Positions 31,753 through 40,954 of a stretch of DNA of 64,000 nt are shown one piece after another (within the stretch, counting starts at the first letter, position 1; every line of letters begins with the position of its first letter). This stretch comes from Mycolicibacterium sp. GTDB taxonomy: Bacteria > Actinomycetota > Actinomycetes > Mycobacteriales > Mycobacteriaceae. The DNA lies in the NCBI RefSeq assembly GCF_016462545.1, contig NZ_JAEMTA010000030.1:1-64000 (forward strand). The letters run 5' to 3'. The translations under genes and the position numbers were made by a program. The notes below the pieces were generated by a model. The model was not told where the DNA came from. It saw only the letters and a list, made by a program, of their open reading frames with translations, and did no database searches.

Positions 31753-33954
31753 ATGGGAGCGTCGAGGTATATCGGTCGGGTCGGCTCACTAGCCGTCGCC
31801 TTGGGAGTGGGGACCGCCGTCGCAACCGGCTACGGCGTTGCCGCCGCCGACGAGACCGCCACCGGTTCTGCCACGTCTAGCTCGTCTAGCCAGTCCGGAG
31901 CCGGCACTGAGACCGACAGCCGGACGGCCACTGGGCCGGTCGTCGCACCCGCCGCGTCGGAGACCACCCCCGAGAAGAAGGCCGACACGGCGTCGGAGCC
32001 TTCGACGTCGGCGAAGCCCGAGGTCACGTCCGGTTCGACGACCAAGACCGTCATCGGCGGCGTCGTCGTGAGTGCTCAGAGCACGACGGGATCCTCGACC
32101 AGCACGACCGAGCCGACCACCCCTGCAGAGACCGAGGCCAAGGACACCGCCGTCGTCGAGGTGCCCGACACTGAACCCGCCACCGAGCCGAAGAGTGAGT
32201 CGAAGCCCGCGACCGAACCGCAAGCCCAGCCGGCTCCCGTCAAGAATTCGAAGCCCAACGACGCGAGCCCACCCGCTGCGTCCACCCCGGCGCCCAGCTC
32301 GACGACGTCGGCCGCCACGGTCACCTCGAACGACACCAAGGCTGCCGCCACGTCGGCCAAGACAGCGAACGTCGCCGCGGCGGCGTCCGTGAGCACGCTC
32401 TCGGCGACGTCGAAGACGGAGGCCTCGCTGGCTCGAGTCGCCACGATCGACGTGACGCCCCCGGCTCCCGCAGCGCCGCAGAACCCGCTGCAAGTCATCA
32501 CCAACATGGTGTCCAGCGTCGTCAACTGGGCCCTCAGCCCGTTCATCGGCAACCCGGCCACCCCCGGCGAGCCTCCGCTCGCGTGGACGCTGCTCGCCTT
32601 TGCCCGCCGTGAATTCGACAACTTCGTCGCCGCCGTCACGGGGCGTGCCACCGAGGCCCCGCCGGTGGCCGTCGACGCCACCAGCCTGTCGCTCGCCGCG
32701 GCCACCACCGCCTTCGCCCAGGCCGCGGTGGCCTCTCCACTCGCTCAGGCTGCGGTGGCCGCCGTCAACATCCCAGGTTTCCCACTGCCCGGCGCCCAAC
32801 TGAGCCCCTCGACGCAGTTCGTCCAGTGGGTGACGGGCAACTACCAGACCGGCAACCCGCTGATCGCCGACACCCTGACCCGGTTCGGGATCACCGGCAC
32901 CGACGTCGGTGTCGTCTGGGACAACGGCATGGTCGACGATCCGTCCACGCCGTACAACGAGCATCAGGTGCTGATGGCCTTCGGCGATACGTTCAGTGGC
33001 GCCAACATGACTGGCAACTGGCGCTTCAACGTCCTGCTCCGGAGCGCCGACACCGTGCTGTCCGACGGCATCACCATTCCGAACGGAGAGTGGTTCAACG
33101 GCAACATGTTCGGCGGCACGCCGCTGAGCAGCCCGACGACCGCGCGCCAGATCATCCACCCCGACGGCCTGCCCGCCGGAATCACCCTGATCCCGACCGC
33201 GGGTGTCTCCATCCCAACGCCGGGAACGCAATTCGGCGTCACCCAGTACCTCAATTTCATGTCGGTGACCAACTGGGGTCCCGCGGGCACGTGGTCGACG
33301 AATTACTCGGCCATCGCGTACTCCACCGACAACGGCGAGAACTGGACCGTCGCACCGTCTTCGGTGCGCTACAACCAGCCGTACGGCGGCAACAACAACT
33401 TCCAACAGGGTGCCTTCGTCCGACCGGGTGACGGCTACGTGTACAGCTACGGCACGCCCAACGGTCGCCAGGGCGCCGCGTACGTGTCACGCGTGGCCGA
33501 GAAGGACATTCTCGACACCAGCAAGTACGAGTACTACAGCAAGGGTTCACCCGGCGGATGGTTCGGCATCGGCGCCACTCCCGCGGGCTGGTACAAGAAC
33601 AACCCCGCCGCGGCGACGCCCATCTTCGGTCAGGACACCGGGGCCTGTGGGGTGGCCAACCCGGGCAACCAGGTCAGTGAGATGTCCGTTCAGTACAACA
33701 AGCAACTCAAGAAGTACGTGGCGCTGCACGCCGATCAGTTCAACAACATCGTGATGCGGACGTCGGACACGCCCCAGGGCACGTGGTCGTCGGCGAAGAT
33801 TCTGATGGGTCAGCAGCCCGGCGGCATCTATGCGCCCATGATGCACCCGTGGTCGCCGTCCACGATGGGCACCGGGACCGACCTGTACTGGAACCTGTCG
33901 TTGTTCACGCCGTACAACGTGATGTTGATGAAGACCGATCTCACCAAGGTCTAG
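31753..33954 (+). CDS. Secreted DUF4185 (GH183-family) protein with long Ser/Thr/Pro/Ala linker
   Basis: 733 residues from ATG 31753 with a GGAAGG site; GTG 31675 is possible. A signal peptide (VGSLAVALGVGTAVATGYGVAAADE) leads into about 220 residues of low-complexity Ser/Thr/Pro/Ala/Glu linker, then a mycobacterial secreted-protein block (NMVSSVVNWALSPFIGNP ... PLAWTLLAFARREF). Residues from about 354 on form a DUF4185 domain (GITGTDVGVVWDNG, MAFGDTFSG, YSAIAYSTDNGENW, EMSVQYN). DUF4185 was recently assigned to GH183 endo-D-arabinanases, so this may trim arabinogalactan or lipoarabinomannan. Enzyme activity of this member is inferred. Confidence 0.85.
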   Translation: MGASRYIGRVGSLAVALGVGTAVATGYGVAAADETATGSATSSSSSQSGAGTETDSRTATGPVVAPAASETTPEKKADTASEPSTSAKPEVTSGSTTKTVIGGVVVSAQSTTGSSTSTTEPTTPAETEAKDTAVVEVPDTEPATEPKSESKPATEPQAQPAPVKNSKPNDASPPAASTPAPSSTTSAATVTSNDTKAAATSAKTANVAAAASVSTLSATSKTEASLARVATIDVTPPAPAAPQNPLQVITNMVSSVVNWALSPFIGNPATPGEPPLAWTLLAFARREFDNFVAAVTGRATEAPPVAVDATSLSLAAATTAFAQAAVASPLAQAAVAAVNIPGFPLPGAQLSPSTQFVQWVTGNYQTGNPLIADTLTRFGITGTDVGVVWDNGMVDDPSTPYNEHQVLMAFGDTFSGANMTGNWRFNVLLRSADTVLSDGITIPNGEWFNGNMFGGTPLSSPTTARQIIHPDGLPAGITLIPTAGVSIPTPGTQFGVTQYLNFMSVTNWGPAGTWSTNYSAIAYSTDNGENWTVAPSSVRYNQPYGGNNNFQQGAFVRPGDGYVYSYGTPNGRQGAAYVSRVAEKDILDTSKYEYYSKGSPGGWFGIGATPAGWYKNNPAAATPIFGQDTGACGVANPGNQVSEMSVQYNKQLKKYVALHADQFNNIVMRTSDTPQGTWSSAKILMGQQPGGIYAPMMHPWSPSTMGTGTDLYWNLSLFTPYNVMLMKTDLTKV

Positions 33955-33961
33955 CCGAATC

Positions 33962-34441
33962 ATGCGCCCCTGCACTGTGATCGGAGTGGCCCTCGTCGCG
34001 GTTTCCCTGTCCGCGCCGGCCGCCGCCAACGCCGAACCCGTTGCACCCCAATCGAACACACCGTGTTCGACTGACCTCGCAGGCGCAATGACGTGGCCGA
34101 CCGGCGACGCGGCACCGCTAGTCTGCACAGTGGGGCAATGGACGCCCGTCGCGGATCCGTACCCCATCAGCGATCGGTGGCTGAGCTACGGTCCCGCGAT
34201 GACACTGCACGGCGAGGGCAGGCGCAATCCGAATCTGCTGTCGGGTGAGTGGATTGCCACTCCCCTGACCTCGGAAAGCACTTGCACTGCAACGCAGTTG
34301 GCAGTCATACCGGGTAGCCCGACGGTCGGTCCGCCCCGCATCGACGAGGGAACGTCGGGTCAGGCGCTGGCGCTCGAGGTGGTCCCCAGGCTGTTCACGA
34401 TCGAACTGGCCGGCGACTGCCTCTGGCAGCGGTCGCGTTAG
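33962..34441 (+). CDS. Small secreted protein
   Basis: 159 residues with an N-terminal signal peptide (CTVIGVALVAVSLSAPAAANA) and likely cleavage after ANA. The mature part holds four Cys (PCSTD, LVCTV, STCTA, GDCLW), suited to two disulfides in the cell wall space. It starts 7 bp after the DUF4185 gene and is probably co-transcribed with it, suggesting a cell-envelope role. No family recognised. Convergent stop overlap of 4 nt with the next gene. Confidence 0.78.
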   Translation: MRPCTVIGVALVAVSLSAPAAANAEPVAPQSNTPCSTDLAGAMTWPTGDAAPLVCTVGQWTPVADPYPISDRWLSYGPAMTLHGEGRRNPNLLSGEWIATPLTSESTCTATQLAVIPGSPTVGPPRIDEGTSGQALALEVVPRLFTIELAGDCLWQRSR

Positions 34442-34767
34442 CGGTGCCCGCCACCGACGTCGACCCCGCCACCACCGATGTCTACGCCGCCGGTGGCGAC
34501 GTCGATACCTCCGGTGCCGATGTCCACGCTGTCACCGCCACCGTTGTCCATCGGCGCCGGGGCAAAGAAATCGTTGGCCGCAGGCGCAGAGTCATCCTGT
34601 GGCGGCGGTCCCGGGACGGAGCAGTTACCGTCGATGACGATCTGGCCCGGTTCGCAGGCGATCGTGTCGTCGGCGGCGGCCACCGGCGCATAGATCACCG
34701 CGGCGGCGGCGAGCATTGCTCCCGCCGTGGTCAGTAGTGCGGTGGTCCGTGATCGGGTTGCTGCCAT
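34438..34767 (-). CDS. Small secreted Gly/Asp-rich protein
   Basis: 109 residues from ATG 34767, which has a GAGGAGAGG site about 5 nt upstream. Signal peptide TTALLTTAGAMLAAAAVIYAPVAA, then a short domain with two Cys (ACEPG, GNCSV), a Pro-rich segment and a C-terminal repeat of GGIDVATGGVDIGGGGVDVG type in 6-7-residue steps. The tail looks like a short glycine-rich cell-wall protein. Function unknown. Confidence 0.75.
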   Translation of the reverse strand: MAATRSRTTALLTTAGAMLAAAAVIYAPVAAADDTIACEPGQIVIDGNCSVPGPPPQDDSAPAANDFFAPAPMDNGGGDSVDIGTGGIDVATGGVDIGGGGVDVGGGHR

Positions 34768-34845
34768 GACACGCCTCTCCTCTGTTGCTGAGGCAGACAA
34801 AATATCAGCTCGACCTGGTTTTTGACAGATACGTTAGTTTTGCAC

Positions 34846-35715
34846 TCACGGAACGAAGTAGATTGCCGATTCCGAACAGCCCGTCACGGCACGTCCCGGC
34901 GGAAATGACCGGGGATCGGCGGCCTCGATGACCTCCTCGCGGTAGTACGCGTGGGCCCGGTCCGCCGCGCACTCGAAGTTTGCGTTCAACACGCGGAACG
35001 TCGCGCCATCGGCCCCGGGGATCGGCCTTCCCATCCAGTAGGCACGACGGGCGTCGCGCGCGAAGGAGCCGTCGAGCACCTCGAACGACGCGGCGTCGGC
35101 CTCGCCGATGCGGCCCGTGAAGTAGTAGGTGCCGCGGCCATCCTGCGCGTACCCGCCGGTCAGCACGCGAAAGGTCGCAGGGTCCGCGCCGACGATCGGG
35201 GTGCCGTTCACCTGCACGGTCTGGCCGTCCTTGGTGAATAGGTAGTAGTCGGCGTCCGACACGATCGAGAAGTGCTCCGGGTCCTCCGACAGCACGCGGC
35301 CGTCCGACCAGTACACGGCGCGATCGTCCTTGGCCAGGTTGCCGCCGAGCAACTGGAAGTGGGCGGGGTCGTCGCTGATCACCTTGTCGCGCTGGTAGAC
35401 ATGGCGGCCGTCCTTGGCGAAGTCCGGGCGGTCCAGCAGGACGAAGCTCGACGGGTCCGCGTCGGGCAACGGGCGCCCCGAGACGTAGACCGTCGACGCG
35501 TCCGTCGCGAACGTTCGGTCGAGAGCCGTGAACGAGGCGGCATCAGCTCCTTCGACCTGCGCCGCCTTACCCGGAAACGCCTGGAGGAAGAACACCGTGT
35601 CGCCGCGAACGTGGTAGCCGGCAGAGTCGAAGAGCGAGCTGGGTACCCCCGCGGGGCTGCAGGCGGGCAACGCCGCGAGCACGGCGGCGCACACGACCGC
35701 GATCAGCGTGCGCAT
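34846..35715 (-). CDS. DKNYY-family exported protein
   Basis: 289 residues from ATG 35715. A hydrophobic N-terminus ends LPACSPAG; the Cys may be a lipoprotein anchor, although Pro at -2 makes the lipobox imperfect. The mature chain has about six repeats of the type FAKDGRHVYQRDKVI / LAKDDRAVYWSDGRVL / YAQDGRGTYYFTGRI, with DxxAxYxxG at about 38-residue spacing, the DKNYY pattern that predicts a beta-propeller-like or solenoid repeat. Role unknown, presumably envelope. Divergent from xdhC. Confidence 0.8.
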   Translation of the reverse strand: MRTLIAVVCAAVLAALPACSPAGVPSSLFDSAGYHVRGDTVFFLQAFPGKAAQVEGADAASFTALDRTFATDASTVYVSGRPLPDADPSSFVLLDRPDFAKDGRHVYQRDKVISDDPAHFQLLGGNLAKDDRAVYWSDGRVLSEDPEHFSIVSDADYYLFTKDGQTVQVNGTPIVGADPATFRVLTGGYAQDGRGTYYFTGRIGEADAASFEVLDGSFARDARRAYWMGRPIPGADGATFRVLNANFECAADRAHAYYREEVIEAADPRSFPPGRAVTGCSESAIYFVP

Positions 35716-35780
35716 CGCCCGGCCGGATGGGCCCACCCGCTCATGGCGCCACCGTACCTGGCCGAACCTAGACTCGAGGC

Positions 35781-36938
35781 GTGCGTGACGTGCTCGACGA
35801 GCTTCTCTCGGTGTGGCGTTCCGGCGCCACGGCCGGACTCGCCACCGTCGTGCGGACCATGAAGTCCGCACCCCGCGCGCCGGGCGCAGCCATGGTGGTG
35901 TCACCCGACGGCACCGTCGCGGGCTCCGTCTCGGGCGGATGCGTGGAGGCAGCGGTCTACGAGCTGGCCCGCGAGGTGGTCCAGACGGGGCGGCCTCGAT
36001 TGCAGCGCTACGGCATCACCGACGACGACGCGTTCGCGGTCGGATTGACCTGCGGCGGCATCATCGACATCTTCGCCGAGCCTCTGTCGAGCGCGACCTT
36101 CCCGCAACTGGACGCCGTGGCCGACGACATTGCCGGGCACCGTCCCACGGCGGTTGCGACGGTGATCTCACACCCCGACGTCGAGTGGGTCGGGCGGCGG
36201 CTCGTCGTCGGCGAGTCCAGCGTCGCGGGCTCCCTCGGATCGACCCGCGCCGACGACGCCGTCGCGGACGACGTCCGCGGCCTGTTGGCGGCGGGCCGCA
36301 CCGCCGTGCTGACCTACGGCCCCGACGGTCAACGCCAAGGTGAGGGCATGGAGGTCTTCGTCGCCAGCCACGCTCCCCGCCCACGCATGATCGTCTTCGG
36401 CGCCATCGACTTCGCCGCCGCACTGACCCGGCAGGGCGCGCTGCTCGGATATCGCGTCACGGTGTGCGACGCGCGAGGCGTCTTCGCGACGCCTGCCCGC
36501 TTCCCCTCCGCCGACGAAGTCGTCGTCGATTGGCCCGACCGCTATCTCGCCGGCCAGCAGGCCTCGGGAGCCATCGACGCCAGGACCGTGATCTGCGTCC
36601 TTACCCACGACCCGAAGTTCGACGTGCCCGTACTCGCAGTAGCCCTGCGCCTGCCGCGGGTCGGATACGTCGGCGCGATGGGGTCGCGACAGACCCACGT
36701 CGACCGCCTCGAGCGGCTCCGCGAGGTCGGCCTCACCGACGCCGAAACCCGACGACTCTCGAGTCCCATCGGGCTCGACCTCGGCGCCCGTACGCCCGAG
36801 GAGACGGCGGTGTCGATCGTGGCCGAGATCATCGCCCGCCGGTGGGGCGGCGGCGGTCGCCCACTCGCCGACGTGGACACCCGGATCCACCACGATGCGG
36901 TGCACTCCGCCGCCGATATGCAGCTCGACGTGCGATAA
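35781..36938 (+). CDS. XdhC/CoxI-family molybdenum hydroxylase maturation factor
   Basis: 385 residues from a GTG. The N-terminal XdhC-CoxI domain has MKSAPRAPGAAMVVSPDG, GSVSGGCVE and the LTCGGIIDIF block; the C-terminal Rossmann domain shows the GxxD pattern in VIVFGAIDFAAAL. XdhC proteins bind the molybdenum cofactor and insert the terminal sulfido ligand into xanthine dehydrogenase-type enzymes. It precedes the coxL-like operon by 109 bp, fitting this role. Confidence 0.9.
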   Translation: MRDVLDELLSVWRSGATAGLATVVRTMKSAPRAPGAAMVVSPDGTVAGSVSGGCVEAAVYELAREVVQTGRPRLQRYGITDDDAFAVGLTCGGIIDIFAEPLSSATFPQLDAVADDIAGHRPTAVATVISHPDVEWVGRRLVVGESSVAGSLGSTRADDAVADDVRGLLAAGRTAVLTYGPDGQRQGEGMEVFVASHAPRPRMIVFGAIDFAAALTRQGALLGYRVTVCDARGVFATPARFPSADEVVVDWPDRYLAGQQASGAIDARTVICVLTHDPKFDVPVLAVALRLPRVGYVGAMGSRQTHVDRLERLREVGLTDAETRRLSSPIGLDLGARTPEETAVSIVAEIIARRWGGGGRPLADVDTRIHHDAVHSAADMQLDVR

Positions 36939-37047
36939 CGCCACTCTCCCTTTTTGGCATACACCTTCTCCATGTACGATAACGACGCTCGTCAGCGATG
37001 TGACGGCCGCCACTTACACGCGCAAGTGATCGACGGGAGCCGGTGCC

Positions 37048-39378
37048 GTGACCGCCACCACGAACGAAGCCGTAACGACCCGTTACGCGGGCACTCGCGT
37101 CGCCCGCGTCGAGGACGACCGGCTCCTGACCGGACGTGGCACCTTCGTCGACGACGTCGTCCGGCCCGGGATGCTGCACGCCTGCTTCGTCCGCAGCCCG
37201 TTCGCCCGCGCCACGATCAACGGCATCGACGCCTCGGCCGCCCTCGCCCTACCGGGTGTCCATGCGGTGTTCACCGCCGCCGACCTCAATCCCGATGTCC
37301 GCGAGGCATGGCACGCCGTCGCGGGCAAGGACATGCCCGATACGCCGCGTCCGCCGCTGGCCGAGGGCGAGGTGAAGTTCGTCGGCGATCCGGTCGCCCT
37401 CGTCGTCGCTGTCAGCCGCTATGTCGCCGAGGATGCGGTCGACCTCGTGGACGTCGACTACGAACCGCTGCCCGCCATCGCCGACTTCCGCACGGCGCTC
37501 GACTCCGAGGTGTCCGTGCACGACGCCTACCCCGACAACAACGCGGGCGGCATGGCGGGGGCGCCTCCGGACGAAGAGGTCTTCGCCTCCGCCGCCCACG
37601 TGGTGTCCGAGAACGTCTACCAGCAGATGTACGTACCCGTGCCGATGGAGACCCGCGGCCTCGTCGTCGAATGGACGGCGGCGGCCGAGGAACTCACCGT
37701 CTGGGCGTCTTCGCAGACCCCGCACGAGCTACGCGCCTTCAGCGCAAGGCTTTTGGGCATTCCCGCACAGGGAGTGCGGGTCATCGTGCGCGACACCGGT
37801 GGCGGGTTCGGCCAGAAGGTCGTCCCGATGCGCGAGGACATGTGCATCCTGCTGGCTGCCCGCAGGGTGCCGTCCGCACTGAAGTGGATCGAGGATCGCC
37901 GCGAGAACCTGATGTCGGCGGGACAGTCTCGACACGTCGACGGCACCGTCCGCATGGCGTTCGACGCCGAGGGCCACATCCTCGCCGCCGACATCGACTT
38001 CGTCCAAGACGTCGGGGCCTACCCGACGCCGTACCCGGTGCTCACCACTGCGGCCATCGGCATGTTCTTCCCCGGCCCGTACCGGGTGCCCAAGGCCAGC
38101 TTCGCCTACAAGACGGTGTTCTCGAACACCGCGGGCCTGCACGCATACCGCGGACCGTGGCAGTACGAAACCCTCACGCGCGAAATACTTCTCGACTGCG
38201 CCGCCCGCAAGATCGGCATGGATCCCGTGGAGCTGCGCCGCATCAACATCCTGCGCGGCGACGAGATGCCGTACATCAATCCCAACGGCATGCCGTACGA
38301 CCACGTCGCTCCGGCCGACACGTTCGAGCAGGCGGTGAAGATCCTCGACCACGAGGGGTTCCGCAAGGAACAGGCCGAGGCACTGGCCCAGGGCCGCTAC
38401 CTCGGGCTCGGCTTCTCCGCCTACATCGAACCGACCGCCTCGGCTCAGGGCTTCCTCGCCACCGAGGGCGCCAGAATTCGCATCGATTCAACCGGCAAGG
38501 TCAACGTCTACGTCAACGGTGGCTCCTGCGGCAACAGCATCGAGACCACCGTCGTTCAACTCACCGCCGATGCGCTCGGCGCCGACATCGACGACGTGGC
38601 CACCATCCAGGGCGATACGGCCGTGACGCCCTACGGCGCCGGCACTCAAGGCAGTCGCAGCGGTCCGATGACCGCGGGCGCGGTCAACGAAGCCGGCACC
38701 ATACTGCGCGGCCGACTCATCGCGATGGCGGCCCATTACCTGGGCGTCGAGCAATCCGATGTCGAGCTCGGCGGATCGCGCGCGACCGTCACGTCGGACC
38801 CCGACAAGAGCGTGAGCTTCGCAGACCTGGCCTACCGTGCGTATTACGAACCCCAGCAGCTCGCACCGGGAATGGCCGCGACACTGGAGGCCAGCGCGCA
38901 GTTCACCTCGAACGCATTCATCCACTGGGCCAATGCAACTCACGTCTGCACGTGCGAGGTGGACATCGCGACGGGCCACGTCGAGCTGACGCGCTACATC
39001 GTCAGCGAGGACGTCGGACCGATGATCAACCCCAACATCGTCGAGGGTCAGGTCGCAGGTGGCACGGTGCAGGGCATCGGTGGTGCGCTGCTGGAGAGCC
39101 TCGAGTACGACGCGGACGGCAACCCGATCTCGTCGACCTTCGTGGACTACCTGTTGCCGACGGCCACCGAGGTGCCACCGATCGAGTTCGGTCACGTCGA
39201 GATCCCCGGTCCTGGCGTCGGCGGATACAAGGGCGCAGGCGAGGGCGGCGCCATCGGCTCGACACCCGCGGTGATCAACGCCATCAACGACGCACTCGCG
39301 CCTTTCGGCGTGACGGTCACCCACTTGCCTGCCAGCCCCGCCGCGATCGTGAAACTGCTCGAGGGAAAGGACCACTGA
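37048..39378 (+). CDS. Xanthine dehydrogenase/CO dehydrogenase-type molybdopterin large subunit
   Basis: 776 residues. Blocks seen: EDDRLLTGRGTFVDD start, DTGGGFGQKV, GAGTQGSRSGPM (pterin site) and the catalytic Glu region GAGEGGAIG near the end. The active-site loop is AYRGPWQ (366-372). Form I CO dehydrogenases carry AYxCSFR and form II AYRGAGR, so this is neither and CO oxidation is unlikely; an aldehyde or N-heterocycle hydroxylase is more probable. First gene of a four-gene cluster coding large subunit, CoxG-like, FAD and 2Fe-2S subunits. Confidence 0.9.
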   Translation: MTATTNEAVTTRYAGTRVARVEDDRLLTGRGTFVDDVVRPGMLHACFVRSPFARATINGIDASAALALPGVHAVFTAADLNPDVREAWHAVAGKDMPDTPRPPLAEGEVKFVGDPVALVVAVSRYVAEDAVDLVDVDYEPLPAIADFRTALDSEVSVHDAYPDNNAGGMAGAPPDEEVFASAAHVVSENVYQQMYVPVPMETRGLVVEWTAAAEELTVWASSQTPHELRAFSARLLGIPAQGVRVIVRDTGGGFGQKVVPMREDMCILLAARRVPSALKWIEDRRENLMSAGQSRHVDGTVRMAFDAEGHILAADIDFVQDVGAYPTPYPVLTTAAIGMFFPGPYRVPKASFAYKTVFSNTAGLHAYRGPWQYETLTREILLDCAARKIGMDPVELRRINILRGDEMPYINPNGMPYDHVAPADTFEQAVKILDHEGFRKEQAEALAQGRYLGLGFSAYIEPTASAQGFLATEGARIRIDSTGKVNVYVNGGSCGNSIETTVVQLTADALGADIDDVATIQGDTAVTPYGAGTQGSRSGPMTAGAVNEAGTILRGRLIAMAAHYLGVEQSDVELGGSRATVTSDPDKSVSFADLAYRAYYEPQQLAPGMAATLEASAQFTSNAFIHWANATHVCTCEVDIATGHVELTRYIVSEDVGPMINPNIVEGQVAGGTVQGIGGALLESLEYDADGNPISSTFVDYLLPTATEVPPIEFGHVEIPGPGVGGYKGAGEGGAIGSTPAVINAINDALAPFGVTVTHLPASPAAIVKLLEGKDH

Positions 39379-39380
39379 CG

Positions 39381-40085
39381 GTGGATCTCAACAATGAATT
39401 CCGTGTTGCCGTACCTGCGGCGAAGGTGTGGGCGATGTTCACCGACGTCGAGCGGGTCGCCCCCTGCCTGCCCGGGGCCACCCTGCTGTCGGTCGACGGC
39501 GACCAGTTCACGGGTGCGGTCAAGGTCAAGGTCGGCCCAATCACGGTGTCCTACAAGGGTGACGCCGAGTTTCAGGAGAAGGACGCGGCCGCCCAGCGAG
39601 TGGTCCTGAAGGCAAACGGGAAGGAGACGCGCGGCAACGGCAACGCCGCCGCCGTCGTGACCGCGCAGTTGAAGGACGAGGGCGACTGCACCGCCGTGTT
39701 CATCACCACCGACCTGACCATCTCGGGCAAGGCGGCACAGTTCGGCCGGGGCGTGCTGGCCGACGTGTCGACCAATCTGATCGGACAGTTCGCCAGGAGC
39801 CTCGAGGCCGAACTCCTCGCAGGTGCGACACCTGCCAGTGACGATGTTTGCGCGGCAACGGTTCTCGCATCAGCGCCGCAGTCCGGCGATGGAGACTCGG
39901 TCGACCTGCTCAAGGTCGTCGCGCTGCCACTGGCCAGGCGAGCCGGGCCGGTGTTGCTCGCCACCGCGGCGGCCGGCCTGATCGGGTACGCGCTGGGTCA
40001 CCGCGGTCGGCGACGGTCAGCGGCGCTCCCGAACACGTTGCGCCCGGAAGACGTTCACGCTGCCCTGTTGCGACTGCTGTCATGA
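39381..40085 (+). CDS. CoxG-like SRPBCC protein
   Basis: 234 residues from GTG 39381. The SRPBCC (Bet v 1-like) carbon-monoxide-dehydrogenase subunit G domain reads VAVPAAKVWAMFTDVERVAPCLPGA ... YKGDAEFQEKD over residues 6-150. A C-terminal hydrophobic helix (LLATAAAGLIGYALG) suggests membrane anchoring; CoxG is reported to tether CODH to the membrane or deliver lipid electron carriers. The open frame that extends far upstream is only the alternative frame of coxL. ATGA overlap with the next gene. Confidence 0.88.
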   Translation: MDLNNEFRVAVPAAKVWAMFTDVERVAPCLPGATLLSVDGDQFTGAVKVKVGPITVSYKGDAEFQEKDAAAQRVVLKANGKETRGNGNAAAVVTAQLKDEGDCTAVFITTDLTISGKAAQFGRGVLADVSTNLIGQFARSLEAELLAGATPASDDVCAATVLASAPQSGDGDSVDLLKVVALPLARRAGPVLLATAAAGLIGYALGHRGRRRSAALPNTLRPEDVHAALLRLLS

Positions 40086-40954
40086 AGGCCGCCCCGTTCG
40101 CCTACCACCGACCGGAGACCGTCACCGAAGCCGTGGCGCTGCTCGACGAGTACGGTGACGACGCGAAGATCCTCGCCGGCGGCCAGAGCCTGGTGCCGAT
40201 GCTGGCCATGCGGCTGACGTCCTTCGAGCACCTGATCGACGTCTCGCGGGTGGCCGAGCTGCAGAGCATCGATCTCGACGGCGATCACGTCCGCATCGGT
40301 GCGGGCACGCCGCATGCCTTCGTCGGAATGGATGACGAAGTGGCGGAATCGGTTCCGCTGCTCACCCTGTCGACGCCGCACATCGGCCACTTCCAGATCC
40401 GCTCCCGCGGCACCCTTGGCGGTGCGATCGCCCACGCCGACCCGGCCGCCGAATACGCCGCTGTGGCGGTGACACTCGATGCGGAGATCGAGGCCACGTC
40501 ATCGCGCGGTCGCAGGCAGGTCGCCGCGGCGGAGTTCTTCACCGGCCTGTGGGAGACCGCTCTCGAGCCGGACGAGATCCTCACGGCGGTCCGGTTCCCC
40601 GTATGGTCGGGACGAAGCGGCTTCGCCGTCCGGGAGTTCGCCAGGCGTCACGGTGACTTCGCCATCGCCGGGGCTACGGTCGCCGTCGAACTCGACGACG
40701 ATGATCGCGTGCTCCGTTGCAGCATCGGCCTTCTGGGCCTCGGCCCCACACCACTGCGGGCCGCGGGCTCCGAGTATGCCGTCACGGGTAGACCCGTCAC
40801 CGAGGTCACCGCAGACGAGATCGGACGGCTGGCGGTGTCCGGCCTCGAGGACGTTCCGACCGACCTTCAGGGTTCGGCGTCCTATCGCACCCGGGTCGGC
40901 GCTGCGATGGTCGCGCGGGCCTGGACCGAAGCCACGGAGGCAATCCATGCATGA
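40082..40954 (+). CDS. FAD-binding medium subunit of the molybdenum hydroxylase (CoxM-like)
   Basis: 290 residues from ATG 40082. The PCMH-type FAD motif AGGQSLVPMLAMR and the second motif TLGGAIAHADPAAE are both clear, typical of CoxM/xanthine dehydrogenase B. It passes electrons from the 2Fe-2S subunit to FAD and on to an acceptor. Translationally coupled on both sides (4-nt overlap upstream, 8-nt downstream). Confidence 0.92.
   Translation: MKAAPFAYHRPETVTEAVALLDEYGDDAKILAGGQSLVPMLAMRLTSFEHLIDVSRVAELQSIDLDGDHVRIGAGTPHAFVGMDDEVAESVPLLTLSTPHIGHFQIRSRGTLGGAIAHADPAAEYAAVAVTLDAEIEATSSRGRRQVAAAEFFTGLWETALEPDEILTAVRFPVWSGRSGFAVREFARRHGDFAIAGATVAVELDDDDRVLRCSIGLLGLGPTPLRAAGSEYAVTGRPVTEVTADEIGRLAVSGLEDVPTDLQGSASYRTRVGAAMVARAWTEATEAIHA

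Noticed and set aside
31789..33405. 538-codon antisense frame opposite the DUF4185 gene
   Set aside because: Gly/Arg-rich composition from the repeat-like Ser/Thr/Pro linker on the other strand; no domain.
35665..35676. Lipobox in the DKNYY protein
   Set aside because: Pro at position -2 (LPAC) departs from the usual rule, so lipid anchoring is mentioned only as possible.
37004..37033. CACTT...AAGTG inverted repeat upstream of coxL
   Set aside because: Arms of only 5 bp with an 8-nt spacer are expected by chance.
36954..39380. Very long open frame running through coxL into the CoxG-like gene
   Set aside because: The translation over coxL is Arg-rich and low complexity, typical of an off-frame reading in GC-rich DNA; only the part from 39381 on is real.
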